21,826 bases of DNA from Reticulitermes lucifugus (lineage: Eukaryota; Arthropoda; Insecta; Blattodea; Rhinotermitidae), in assembly GCA_026260175.1 (NCBI GenBank), contig JAKCWW010004601.1, forward strand, positions 14,215 to 36,040, written 5' to 3'. Shown in pieces: positions 1-10,456 of the stretch. The position numbers were made by a program, and so were the translations under genes. Below the pieces are notes generated by a model. It saw only the letters and a program-made list of their open reading frames with translations. It was not told the DNA's origin and did no database searches. Every line of letters begins with the position of its first letter. Within the stretch, counting starts at the first letter, position 1.

Positions 1-60
1 GATCCTAGTAAGCGAGCGGCCGAAGACCCACGCCTTAGACCGCATGGCCACTGGGATCGG
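1..60 (-). repeat. SINE-A head fragment (tRNA-derived), cut by window start
   Basis: Read on the minus strand, this begins with a tRNA-like A box (tggccatgcggtctaagg). It closely matches the head of the complete SINE at 20492-20748; the stretch acccacgccttagaccgcat is shared exactly. The rest of the element lies before base 1. It is a dispersed SINE copy, not a tRNA gene: no cloverleaf can be completed from what is visible. Confidence 0.75.
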
Positions 61-80
61 CACCTCACATGTCTACCTAC

Positions 81-104
81 ATATATATATATATATATAT
101 ATAT
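81..104. repeat. (AT)12 microsatellite
   Basis: An uninterrupted AT dinucleotide run just beside the SINE-A fragment. Confidence 0.95.
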
Positions 105-720
105 CATATTTTAATGCAGTTTCTACTAGGACAGTGGATCATTTCTGCATTTGGCTCCTTTCTCCTTGATGATATGCCTTCTTTATGTGTGTGATTGTAG
201 GGACAAAGGAACAGTGGGGATGTTAAATTTTAAGTCATGCTTCCACATTCAGCTTAGACAAGTGTTAACTAATTTTGATTAAAGTTGTCTGTTGAATAAC
301 ATACCAAATACTAGGTGTAACAGACACACTGTTCTTTAATGTGACTTATCAGAACTTACTTTATGAAGCACTGACATCCTCAGACTGCACACTGCACTTT
401 ATTCCATTGTATGTCTATGTTGGAATAAATTAAGAGCTCATTTACAAATAAGATAAAGTCTACAGGTGAGAAAAACAGCTTGTGCAAAAACCTGTCTGTG
501 TCTTGTCTGACAAAATCAGCATGTTTTAAACTTAATAGAAATTGGGTGGGGGGTCAGGTGTTGAATGAGTAATGGTGGTGTTATTGAAATAAGGAATGTC
601 TGTCAGTACAGTAGTCCAGAACAACTGTAACAAATATACAGTTTAAAACTGCAAATATCCTAATCATATGGCTCATATTTAAAATAACTTGTTATTAGGA
701 TCAAAACTTCATAGCTGTAA
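105..720. other. AT-rich stretch without recognised gene or repeat
   Basis: No ORF with family resemblance, RNA gene or clear repeat was seen here. Confidence 0.5.
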
Positions 721-721
721 A

Positions 722-744
722 ACACACACACACACACACACACA
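722..744. repeat. (AC)n microsatellite
   Basis: An uninterrupted AC run touching the left terminus of the TIR element at 748-1035. Confidence 0.95.
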
Positions 745-747
745 ATG

Positions 748-1035
748 ACATATTACTTCGAATTTAAGACGCACTTTTTTTTTCTTTTCTTTTCTTTTCT
801 TTTCTTCCCCTGAGCTGAGAATGAGAGCGCGTCTTAAATTCGAGATATTTTTCACTCTTCAAAAGTCTTGAAAATATCATTTTCCTCAAAGAGCAAGTGA
901 CCTCGCTAAAAGAGTAGTAAATTTTGCAGACAGTGAACTGTATTTGCTTGAAAAAATTTGTTTCCCTGAAAATCCCTTTTTAAAGGTGAGGTGCATCTTA
1001 AATTGGAGGGTGTCTTACATTCAAAGTAATATGGT
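748..1035. mobile_element. MITE-like element with ~28-bp imperfect terminal inverted repeats
   Basis: The left end (748-774) reads acatattacttcgaatttaa followed by gacgcac. The reverse complement of the right end (about 1008-1035) reads accatattactttgaatgta followed by agacaccc, so roughly 24 of 28 positions agree. The interior carries more pieces of the same terminal motif (gcgtcttaaattcgag at 828-843; gtgcatcttaaattgg near 991-1006). There is no coding capacity. This suggests a small non-autonomous DNA transposon. No target duplication could be fixed, so the superfamily is not assigned. Confidence 0.6.
774..806 (+). repeat. T tract and (TTTTC)n simple repeat
   Basis: A homopyrimidine run of T followed by about five TTTTC units, lying inside the MITE-like element between two inverted copies of its terminal motif. 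Confidence 0.85.
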
Positions 1036-1043
1036 AATTACAC

Positions 1044-1060
1044 ACAACAGACTCCTGCAG
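1044..1060. repeat. Target-site duplication, left copy
   Basis: acaacagactcctgcag here is identical to 2243-2259. Similarity continues through a further 5 bases with one mismatch (gtgta versus ttgta). The pair brackets the retrotransposon fragment at 1061-2242. Confidence 0.8.
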
Positions 1061-1066
1061 GTGTAC

Positions 1067-1106
1067 ATAGAATAGAATAGAATAGAATAGAATAGAATAA
1101 TAGAAT
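1067..1106. repeat. (AATAG)n pentanucleotide repeat, retrotransposon 3' tail
   Basis: Tandem AATAG units with one irregular unit. They sit between the target duplication and the noncoding 3' end of the minus-strand retrotransposon, where a LINE tail is expected. Confidence 0.85.
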
Positions 1107-1175
1107 ACAGAAGGGTGGGTACCGCAGTGACCCGTGCACTTTAACCATTATCAATCTTTTTTGCAACCCTTTAGC

Positions 1176-2190
1176 TCATTCATTCAGCAGTCCCACACCT
1201 TGAACAAAGTGCAGTATCTTACTGACAGAGATGTCTTCAAAGTCACCACGTTTCATAAAATGACGACCCAGGTGCCTGAATCTTAGTGTAGCCAAAGTCT
1301 CACAGTCACAAAGAACGTGTGAGGCTGTTTCAGATGCCTGCTTGCATCTATCACACTTGGGACTGTTTACCAGCCCCTGTTTAAATAGGTGTCCTTTTCA
1401 ATGACAGTGTACTGTTAGCAACCCTGTCATTATTCTTAGCTGGTTTCTGCTCAGATTGAGCAGTCCCGCAGCTTTTTTTGCAGAGGGTTTTTTAAGAAAG
1501 CCCTTAGCCCACCGTTGTCCACATATGGACTGCCAATGCTCCTCATGTTTCCTACTCATCCATTCCCTGATAACCTCCCCTGGCAACCTTTGCAGATATG
1601 CCAAGTGCAGGCTCAGGTCCTGTGAGTGTATGTGAGGAGCATTGTCTGGCTAATTGATCAGCTATTTCATTTCCATCAATTCCTATGTGTCCCAGCACCC
1701 ACACCAGTTGGATCCTATTATGTTCTGCCAGTTTCACCAGGGATGGATGGCAGTCCCAGACTAATTTGGAATTTATCTGGAAGCTGTCAAAGGCCTTGAT
1801 GGCTGCCTGACTGTCAGAAACCATATAGAATATAGATGTTCCTATATGTGTAGCCCTTTTCGGCATATATTTCAGCCTGGAATATCGTGGTGTGGAGCCC
1901 AAGACTGAAGATGTGTCCCTTTCTCGAGCCCTGTCTATACACCCCAGCACCAGTGCCTTTATTGGTCTTGGACCCATCCAGGTACCAGACCAGGCCCCCT
2001 TTATTGTCTGGGTTGAACCCATTCTGCCATTCACACTTGTCAGGGAACTTAACCGTGAATGGCTTGTGGTATGCGTATCTCGGTAGCATCCTGTCAGACC
2101 CCATCTGTAGGGTGGGTTCGTGCTCCATATCCCGAGACTTTTTGGTGTGCAGTTGTAGTATAAACACGTTCCAGGATCAAACCTTTGTTG
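1176..2190 (-). pseudogene. Retrotransposon ORF2 remnant: RNase H domain and C-terminal Cys/His motif
   Basis: Translating the minus strand in stages gives RNase HI landmarks in order: YLDGSKTNKGTGAGVY (first Asp), FQAEIYA (Glu), VSDSQAAIKAF (second Asp) and GHIGIDGNEIADQLARQ (His and last Asp). A tryptophan-rich linker follows, then CDRC...HVLCDC, the zinc-knuckle-like C-terminus, with a terminal TGA at 1176-1178. The frame is broken: a shift lies between the FQAEIYA and SDSQAA segments (around 1815-1870), another near 1585-1605, and an in-frame TGA at 1396-1398 precedes the Cys/His part. The catalytic acidic residues survive but the reading frame does not, so it is inactive. Confidence 0.85.
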
Positions 2191-2242
2191 CTGTAAAACA
2201 AAATGTGCATGCGTGCGCATACACACGCACATAATAATAATT

Positions 2243-2259
2243 ACAACAGACTCCTGCAG
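2243..2259. repeat. Target-site duplication, right copy
   Basis: Exact match to 1044-1060 at the 5' border of the minus-strand retrotransposon. Beyond it, taattac is also shared outside the insertion, with a 4-base (ac)2 length difference. Confidence 0.8.
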
Positions 2260-2483
2260 TTGTAGATTATAAACACGTGTTGTTATGTGTCAAATTTGTG
2301 TCTACGTTGTGTTGTCTTATCTTTATATTAAGTAAATTGTTTATCGACACTCATAACGTCTTAAAATGACTGTTCAGCAATTAGGATAGCTCTGTCTTAA
2401 AAATTGCTATGAATGTAACAACCAGGGTTCAGTACTTGGCAGAGGTTGTAATTGTGTCATCACCACCAAATCCAAACTAATTT

Positions 2484-2595
2484 TGCCTCCTACCCAAAGA
2501 GTACTGGGTGCTCTTTTCCCAGAGGTAAAGGAGCCAGAATGTGAAATTGGCCACTCAGCTCCTTCTGATGCTGAGATTAAAAACCTGGAGCTTTG
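2484..2595 (+). repeat. Decayed SINE-B body fragment
   Basis: The order of blocks (gagtactgggt, cttttcccagaggtaaag, gagccagaatgtg, ggccactcagctcc, gctgagattaaa) follows the body of the SINE at 19173-19456 with many substitutions. The tRNA-like head is missing. It is an old, truncated copy. Confidence 0.6.
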
Positions 2596-2599
2596 TCAG

Positions 2600-3710
2600 T
2601 ACTTGCCACTTATATCTTCATGACTCAGTGGTTAAGCACAGCAGGAAAAGCTTATTTTTAAGCAGATTGTGCATATTGAAATATCTCTGTCTGGGTATGT
2701 TATATTTTGTGCTAGAGGGCAGCGGTAGAAACTTTGGAAGCACTGCATCCCTTCTCAAGTATTGTGGTTATGATTTTATGATTCCGTGTTTGGGATGCTT
2801 TGCCTTAAGAGACTAAAGGAAGCATGCTACTTCTTGGAGTCTGGCCTGTGGTGTTACTTGACACACTAACTTTTGTCACATCCTGACATGCGCATCGACA
2901 CAGAACACTGCCATGGTTAGCAGAAAAGCTTGGTAAAAGAAAAATGTTTGTTTCATATAAGTAAGCTGTGTTTGACATCACACATATTTCACTAATGTTA
3001 TTCCACTGTCTTGGAACCACAGGTACTGAAGGAGGCAAAGAAAAAAATTGTGTGTTGCATATATGTGACTATTTTTATTAATTCTCAGGACTTCATTTAG
3101 GAATATGTGTTATTGTGTTTCAAACACAGTAGAACTAAATTTATAAAGCTTGGACTTTGTGGACCAGTTAAATTCTACAACTAATTTTCTAACATAGTAG
3201 GAACCATATTTGCCTCTTACCAATAATAAGTAATATTATGTAAGAGTCCATGAAAGTTACGGTTTATTGCATTTATTTATTACCAGATTACTAGGGCCAC
3301 CAAATCCCTGCATGTATAAGTCTACAAAGACTTCAAAGTGCATCTCAGACAAAATAAATCAGTATTCTTTTCCTTCAGAATTTCAGTTGCTTGTATTTTG
3401 CATGTTGATGGACATCTATGAAAATCAAATCTGGACTATTACACAATGTAGAGTTATAGGTTGATTCCAATACATCAGACACTGAAGCAACTGGGAGGAA
3501 GAAGTGAGTTGATTATATGGATGGATTTGCAAGTATTTCAATTAGAACCACAGAGAGGATGGAGGAGGATACAAAATCGACCATTTTCTTCACAGTCATT
3601 TAAGCAACATCCACAATGAAAGCCTGAAAACCTGTATCTGTGAAAATATTTACCATGTCTGTTTATAACAATTATTTTGCAATTAGTTATTGTAATGAGT
3701 TTATGTAAAA
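2600..3710. other. No recognised gene or repeat
   Basis: AT-rich sequence with only short ORFs that match no family I know and show no start or splice context. Confidence 0.5.
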
Positions 3711-3712
3711 TA

Positions 3713-3771
3713 CAGGGTAGTTATTTTATCTGACAACTATCATTTGTCATTTTTCACCAGTACTCTGCCAT
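3713..3771. repeat. Dispersed repeat, copy 1 (pairs with 5762-5816)
   Basis: ttattttatctgac followed by atc..ttgtca..cacca recurs in the same orientation at 5762-5816, with roughly 70-75% agreement over about 50 bases. Copy 2 lies just beyond the C-terminal end of the mariner pseudogene, so this may be a terminal fragment of that transposon family. Confidence 0.4.
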
Positions 3772-4810
3772 GTGCGTGTGGTCGGCTAAGTGGCAACCAA
3801 TAATTGTTAAATAAAATAATGACTGTAGTTCTAGTACCACGTCGTTTATAATGATTGAGGATTTACAAACAGATAATTTTGTAAAAAATATCTCCTGTGT
3901 GTGGATTTGAGCTTTAAGTTGGTCAGTTAAAGAGGTAACAATTATTAGCTACTGTGGTACAGAATTCTCATTTTTGTTTCGAATTTTATTTCTAAATCCC
4001 AATATTAAACATCAGAATTTGTAAATATAACATAAAGACTCACAGAATTATAACTGTGAGCTTCCTGTAAAGTGGTAATTACAATTGTCCAGAATTTGTT
4101 TAGCCTCCGTGGATTCACCGTGTTAATATTAGTACAGAAGAACACATGAAAATTAAATTTTTTGAGCAAATGTTGGTAAAAATTATTAGCATTAAACTTC
4201 TGTAGTCACGTTATATGCTATTGTCCTAGATTTCACTTCAACTCAAATTAAGCTGAACAAGCATAAAACAAATACTTCAATATGCAGACTGTTGCACATT
4301 CTTGTTGATAGCTATTTATGTGACATGTACCCTTACTGTGCTTCTTGAATCATTTCAATGAAAGCCACATCTAAATTGTGACTTATTTCATTGCAGACAT
4401 TTCTATAGGAGCAGTGTTATAGATACTGTATCTTTGTACTGCATTAAGCAGGGACTCCAACAACATTTTTCAAAATTACGAATAAACATTAATATGCTGT
4501 AATTTTTAACTGGTGTGTTCCATTGTGATGCATTAATTTATTTCTTGTGCATTTATATGTTCATTAACCATTTGCCATCCAAATTATTTTCGTGGAATTC
4601 CAAAGTTTGAAGGCAGCCAGTAGATGGGAGGAGCTTAGGGAAGACCAACATACAGTACTGTAAAATGTGTCCATTTGAGCTAAGGGCTTTAGTGAAAGAC
4701 TTGGAATTTCTTTTATATAATAACAATTTATTTACAATATCAAGCAAGTTACATTTGGTAGACAGATGTAACATTACAAACTTTACTCATGACACTTGTA
4801 CACAATTGTT
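3772..4810. other. No recognised gene or repeat
   Basis: AT-rich noncoding sequence; no convincing ORF, RNA gene or repeat was seen. Confidence 0.5.
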
Positions 4811-4828
4811 CATGGCCATATGGCCATG
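4811..4828. repeat. 18-bp perfect palindrome
   Basis: catggccatatggccatg equals its own reverse complement. No flanking symmetry or family is evident, and a chance occurrence is possible. Confidence 0.9.
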
Positions 4829-4929
4829 TGATCGGTCTTCAAACACAAAGTTTGGGCACTGTAGGTTGTAGATCAGACAATATAAAATTTAGTAAAATAT
4901 CAGTTACAAGAACCATTGTCTGAGACTTA

Positions 4930-4980
4930 TTGATACGTACTGTTTCAGAAGATGACTCTGCTTCCATCATCAGGTAAAAT
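4930..4980 (-). other. Weak hammerhead-like motif
   Basis: On the minus strand there is CUGAUGA (4973-4967), a five-pair helix GGAAG/CUUCU including one G-U with a 9-base loop, then GAAA (4946-4943) and a GUAUC cleavage-type triplet region (to 4932). The outer helix I is poor, with only a few A-U/G-U pairs after mismatches. It is listed because it shares the CUGAUGAUGG start and the spacing seen at 21498-21557. Confidence 0.2.
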
Positions 4981-4989
4981 TAATGTAAA

Positions 4990-5760
4990 ACCTACTGTGT
5001 TTGGTCCATTAGATCTGTCTAATCCCTAGTTTTACATGCACCCTGATGTGAATGTGGTTCATGGAATTCAGCATTAAAATTTAACCATTTCCTATCAGCA
5101 GCAGCATGGGCTTGGTGAATGTCCACTTCACTGATATATTCTGTATGATTAATATAGTGTTTGCCTGTTTCTCATTTACCAAGAAAAAGACAAAACTTGC
5201 CACATTAATAATTTTGATAAATATTGTTTTACCAGTTCATGTGTGTTATATAAACTTCTGCTTATATCATTCTTGACAGATATATATACAGACACACTTA
5301 TTGTTCTGTCTGACATGACCAAGGAATGATTAACAAACAAAGTAGTTCGATTGTTTGTATGCAGTGTACAGTCCCATTCTCTCTGCTATACTTATCTGTG
5401 CTCTTCACACTGAAAACTTTGCACAGCCCTATTCTACAATTATGAAACCACTTTTTAAGTTTAGAATTTCTCGGTTTGTGGACTTTATCCATCGCCTCGT
5501 GTTTAAAAATGGACTTTCTTAATATGAGACAATGGACAGAGTCCAGAGCCACGCAATTCTAAGCATAATATACTGTCATCAGAACTGTTTAGAATTGACT
5601 CGGTGTTTGTCATTTATTGTGAAAGTCTAGTGTGGTCCTGAACATATCCTGTACTTTCAGAACATATGACCATGCAATACATTATAGAAACAATGCAGTA
5701 AGAAGGAAAAGGGGCATGGAGCAAATATAACCTTAGACATTGTCGATTTTCTGAGGTGTA
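4990..5760. other. No recognised gene or repeat
   Basis: Only short uninformative ORFs. The minus-strand reading frame at 5298-5552 has no family resemblance and is treated as chance. Confidence 0.5.
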
Positions 5761-5761
5761 G

Positions 5762-5816
5762 GATCATTATTTTATCTGACCAATATCGCTTGTCACTTCC
5801 CACCATTATTGCAGTT
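5762..5816. repeat. Dispersed repeat, copy 2 (pairs with 3713-3771)
   Basis: Shares ttattttatctgac and the following spaced blocks with 3713-3771. It lies downstream of the end of the minus-strand transposase remnant, as a transposon 3' noncoding region would. Confidence 0.4.
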
Positions 5817-5884
5817 TCCTGTGAGTTGAGGTCCATGTGTTTTTGTTTCATTTATTACATCTAGTATTAGGTTTTTACTCACCA

Positions 5885-6591
5885 TATTTAAGGAAGGTAC
5901 TGGAAATGGTTGCCCTCAACTTGCAGACACACACTTTATCTCACAACCATGTTGTTCATTGCTCATTGAAAGTTCTGATTGTGAAACTGAAGGCACTACA
6001 TTCTGAATTTCTTTTGTTCCCCCCAGATCCTCTTCAGTGCAAGAATTATTATGATACACTTCACTGTTTAACATGCCCCACAAGTAAAAATCTGTCACAC
6101 AAGTTCAGATGTGGTGATTCAGGAGGCCACAGTCTCTTCCTTATTACTCTGTGACTGCAGACACCCTCTAAATAATGCATAGAATAGTTTGTGGTGTACG
6201 CTGTTGCACTGCCTTGCTGAAGAAAGGGACAGGTTATGTTATAATCAGACAGGTGTTCAAAAAATGAAGTGTGTGTAACATATTGGTGTGAATTTATGAT
6301 CTCAGGAAAGAAAATGAGCCCAGTAATCATAGTTACATTCACAGCACAACACACACAAATCGTAACATCACGTAATGGCACTTTGTGGATTACAAAGAGA
6401 TTTTCTGCAGCATCCACATATCGTCTGAGATGAAAATGAGCTTCATTGCTAAACAGAATGAATGTGGGGTTTATTTCTCCAGTATACACCTCACAAAGAT
6501 GCCAGTTACAAAATTCCCTTCTTGTAGGAACTGTATTCATCATATGTATTACACATTCCTCCAGTGGAACAATCATTGCAAATAATGACAC
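5885..6591 (-). pseudogene. Mariner-family transposase remnant (DUF4817-associated insect type)
   Basis: The minus-strand translation shows the DDE core of an insect Tc1/mariner-type transposase: REFCNWHL, then FSNEAHFHL (the usual D of FTDEAHF is N), then GLIFFPEIINSHQYV, then FLQQGSATAYT (the usual QQDGATAHT has lost its catalytic D), then LWPPESPHLNLCD. A frame shift near 6098-6105 moves the reading into DFYLWGMLNSEVYHNN, and the C-terminal part runs into CVSAS and a TGA near 5916, with similarity fading by about 5885. Two catalytic positions are lost and the frame is broken, so this is a dead copy. The N-terminal DNA-binding half and the terminal repeats were not found. Confidence 0.8.
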
Positions 6592-6599
6592 ATACAGAC

Positions 6600-9310
6600 C
6601 TCACAGATTCTCTCCATTATGCATATATGGTCAAGGCAATGAGTGGGCTAAGCTTTCAGCAAGGTAACAGGAAGTGAGAAATGGTATGGGTCAGATACAG
6701 CATTGTCCCCGTATGTTTCGTGTACACATACACAATGTTTCTTGAGTTGACTGTACTTCAGTCCTGGGTTGTCTTTATGTTTATAGATGTGTTATTACTT
6801 TTTTATTTTGGTATTAATTGCAGTGGTTGTGATCAAATCCAGGAGAATCAGCAGATGGTCTGTCCCGAATTGTGAGACCCCATTGGATAGCCCAATTCTA
6901 ATGCAAGCAGCTGCCATGTTGTATCTGTCAGTCAAACCTATGCAAGATGGCTGCTGTGCTGATACTAACTGTCCATGCCAGACATACTGCAGATATTTAG
7001 GATGAATATTTATTGAGAACTACACTGTAATAATCTGGACACAGTTTTAATAACAATGAGTATAAACAGCTAGTTGATGAAGCTTAACCAATGCACATAA
7101 TATGAAGTTAATAAACCCATGTTGCCAAATGTGTACCTTCTTTTATTTTAGACTTTTAAATGTGGAACAAAGACAAGTATATGTGTTACTTTTCTACAAA
7201 TGATATAGATAGAGTAAACTGACAGCAGTATGATGACTCAATATTTTATATTAAAGAGGTGCAGCTATGTTAGTTGTGAAAAAAAGTACTGGGGTAAAGA
7301 CCATCATAATAATTAAAATAACAATGTAATATTGTATGTATAAAGTTGTTTTCAAAGCCTGGCAATATTATGTATTGTATACCACTGTGAAGTTGCAAGT
7401 TGTGTGTATGTTCATGTATATGTGTGAATGTAAATATATTCTATTTATAAAATATTGCAAGAAGGTGAGAGAAAAAGAGAGGATGACTGTAAGATATATG
7501 AGGGACACTGTATGAAATATCATGTTGAAACAAAAATTGCGATAAATTTATTTACAAAGTTTGAATAAATTTCTATAGCAGAGTTAAAAGACATTTTGCA
7601 TTCGTATATGTATTAATGACATTCGAGTTCCATCCAGTGACAAGAAGTGGATGCTGGACTCCAGTACTCCCATACTCCTCTCTCAGTAATGGTACGTTGC
7701 ATTCAGTTTGAACCAGTTTGTATAAATCACAATTTGATGTTCATGTAAAGGTTGTAATTATGCACAGGTCCCCTGTTCAACACAAAAAAGATGGGCAGAT
7801 TTGGCAGAATGGTAACTCATGACCTGTATTGAGGAGGTACCTCGTTGAAACGTAAGCCAGACAACCAGCTGTATCACAAATGGGTAACTATCTTTACTCA
7901 TGGACATGTGGGGATACAGTGTTTTGAAGCGAGATGGGTCGAGGAACTCACAAGAAACGTCTGTGTTTAAAGTAATTTTTAATACGTATCTCATATTTAC
8001 ATTAATCACATACATTTTACAGACATACCAAAGTACAGAGAAATAAATTCATTAGTAACTCATTCATTATCATAAAATGTGCGTAATGTTCTCAAGGTTA
8101 CCTCAGTTCTCCCATGGGATCAATTTTAACTTTTTGAACCCAGATGTTGGCAAATAAAAGAGAAAACATGAACACTATGACCCCAGTATTTTCATCTGCA
8201 TATGTACGTCTCTCTCCCCTATTTTTTTTTCTTTTTTTCTTTCTTTCTTCTTCTTCTCCTGTATGAGAACGTATAATCTGAAAAATGGAAACTTCCTGCC
8301 CATGGATCATAGTTTGCACACCCCTGAGCTATGCTTGTGTGTGCTTCATGGTTTTCTTCAGCTGTTCATGTGAGCAGTGGGATAGTACTTTCAAATGACT
8401 TCACTTGTTTCTATACTCCTTTCAAATCACAATTTTTATTATCATACATGAATGTTGATATGCTGTCATTAAACAAAACCATTTGAGTAACCTGCATGAT
8501 TTAAACATATGTAAGCATACGTGTTTGTATCTACATTTTAAACTGCAAAAAGCAACTATTGGCTTCGTCCTGTCTGTCCGTCCATCCGCATAGAACAACT
8601 CAGCTCCCACCGGACAGATTTCACAAAATTTGATATTTAAGTATTTTTCGAAAATCTGTTGAGAAAATTGCAAGTTGCATTAAAATCTGACAAGAAGAAC
8701 AGGTACTTTACATGAAGACCTTTTTACATTTATGATAGTATCTCGCTGAATTCTTCTTAGAATGAGAAATGTTTCAGACAAAAGTTGTAGAGAAAATCAA
8801 AACACACATTATATGCTCAATAACTTTTTTTCCGAAAGTCGGCCAGACAGGGCAGATATGACAATATAATATGTCGCATGCACTTTGCATGCTGGATAAC
8901 TAAGGCTACAAACACACACTCAGAATATGTAATACTTATTGCTTTTCCATGGCAACAATAGTTTCATTATAACGCCTCAACGTTACATTTTTACGTACAT
9001 TGCCTGTCTTGTTTGTGATGAGCAGGTGTGGCTGTCTCCTTGAATAATTCTCCCTACTTACAGTTTTGGGCAACACCAACTTTCCTGACTGTGAGTTTGC
9101 ATGGTTTTCCTAAACCACCCCTGACAATTTTGTAAGTATACTGTACATAACACTACATGGCTGCAGAAGAATAATAAGAGGAACAAACTTTGTTAGTATT
9201 CTCTATTTTACTACGTTGATGTATATTGTTGTATTATTTATATATGAATTATGCATCAGTGTCACAACTTCTGCATGATTTTGAATGTTTCCAGTTTCCC
9301 TTATCTGTGC
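6600..9310. other. Long stretch with no recognised gene
   Basis: About 2.7 kb of AT-rich sequence. It holds a pyrimidine tract (8210-8262) and a small inverted repeat (gcatgcactttgcatgc, 8877-8893), but no ORF with family resemblance. Short ORFs at 6681-7005, 7758-8015 and 8422-8673 look random. Confidence 0.5.
8210..8262 (+). repeat. Polypyrimidine tract (CT-rich simple sequence)
   Basis: Almost pure C/T on the plus strand, with T runs, TTTC and TTC units. Low complexity; its minus-strand lysine/arginine-rich translation is an artefact. Confidence 0.9.
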
Positions 9311-9317
9311 CAATATG

Positions 9318-9505
9318 ATAGCTCAGTCTGTCTCATGATTAGGCTGTGGGCTGGATGACCAACAAATCATGGTTTGATTTCCAGCAGAGTCAGAGGATTT
9401 ATGTCTTCTCCAAAGCATCCAGACTGGCTCTGGGATCCACCCAGCCCCCTTTTCAGTGGGTTCTGAGAACTCTTTAATAAGGGAATAAGGTGACAAGGGT
9501 GTGAA
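9318..9505 (+). repeat. SINE-B-related copy with tRNA-like head
   Basis: An A-box-like gatagctcagtctgt is followed about 60 bases later by a B-box-like ggtttgatttcc. The body then has catccagactggctctggga and cacccagcccccttttcag, which match the body blocks of the SINEs at 19173 and 21048. The 3' part diverges from those copies. No target duplication was identified. Confidence 0.65.
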
Positions 9506-9509
9506 GATG

Positions 9510-10286
9510 TTGGCGCTTCCATTTAGTGTCAAGGTTAAGTGTGACTGTTGTGATACCTGTTGTGATACTGTTGTGAAAAGGTTTAGAGAATCAAAATACA
9601 TGTTTTATTCCAATAAGTGTGACAGAATGGGAGACAAGTTATAGCTACCATACATTACACTTTAATACAGAAAAGAGAACATGAAACTCTCCTAAGAGTA
9701 TGTACAGGTAAACGTAAAGTTATTGCTGGACTTAAGCATCATGAAAATGTGTTTGGGTCCATTAATAAAAAGTCATTCAGAAATAATTTGAGACTGTTGG
9801 CACAACTGTACGTTACCTGGCAAACAGGCAGCTCCCATCTTGCACACACAGACTTTGTTAGTAGAACAGTTACACAAAAGGTGGCATCAGCACTCATCAG
9901 CAGTGTCCCACAGCAAATTAATTTCTGGGTTCAGACACGTGCATCGGTGGACATGTTATGGATGACAATTATCATGGCCAACATTGAGGAGTGAATGGTT
10001 TTACAGCAGAAAGGTATATCAATTCTAACATTCACTGTTGACCTAGGATAATCTGTAGCAAAGCAGCACCTGGCCGCAGCACCGTCTTCTTAGGTGCGGT
10101 GGACTTCACCAGCTGAAACAGAAGTGTGAACAATGGTGCATTGTGTCTCCAAGATGATCATGTGGGAGAGGTGCAACTTCTGGTGAAGTGCAGCATGAAA
10201 CAGGCTGCATCATGAAACAATTCATGCAGTCATCTGTGTGGACCCAAGGATGAAAGTAAGTGTGTAGACTGAGTATCATGGTGATA
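9510..10286. other. Unassigned, possibly decayed transposon sequence
   Basis: An 81-codon plus-strand ORF (9749-9994) has no clear family match. The stretch 10140-10280 could be the degraded upstream half of the mariner remnant at 10845-11130 (a translated WLDQGTAVTS sits in the tandem repeat just downstream). I cannot establish it. Confidence 0.3.
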
Positions 10287-10424
10287 GTGGAGTGGCTTGA
10301 CCAGGGGACAGCAGTGACCAGTGTAGTTTGTTGTGGAATGGCTTGACCAGGGGACAGCAGTGACTAGTGTAATTTGTTGTGGAGTGGCTTGACCAGAGGA
10401 CAGCAGTGACCAGTGTAGTCTGTT
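10287..10424 (+). repeat. 46-bp tandem repeat, three copies
   Basis: Units start at 10287, 10333 and 10379 with gtgga(g/a)tggcttgaccag, each followed by ggacagcagtgac(c/t)agtgta. Unit-to-unit identity is about 90%. The 46-bp period is not a multiple of three, and no frame stays open through all copies, so it is not a coding repeat. Confidence 0.9.
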
Positions 10425-10456
10425 GCAGCATCCTCATCTATCTTCATTGGAAAATA

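Larger units (their letters stand above)
1061..2242 (-). mobile_element. 5'-truncated non-LTR retrotransposon insertion (ORF2 3' part)
   Basis: About 1.2 kb bounded by the 17-bp direct repeats at 1044-1060 and 2243-2259. Its sense strand is minus. The 3' end is a (TATTC)n-type tail (seen on plus as AATAG units), and the coding remnant is the RNase H to C-terminal zinc-knuckle portion of a LINE ORF2. Loss of the endonuclease and reverse transcriptase regions is the usual outcome of incomplete target-primed reverse transcription. An RNase H domain in ORF2 points to the I/R1/LOA/Jockey-like group rather than RTE; the clade is not resolved. The TG-rich 60-70 bases at the 5' end show no coding similarity. 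Confidence 0.8.

Noticed and set aside
5566-5590. Another CTGATGA on the minus strand
   Set aside because: No GAAA block or helix pairing at suitable distance; chance match.
8098-8319. Minus-strand ORF with a long Lys/Arg/Glu run
   Set aside because: Translation of a low-complexity pyrimidine tract.
9749-9994. 81-codon plus-strand ORF
   Set aside because: Could be a decayed transposon piece, but no motif could be matched, so no gene is called.
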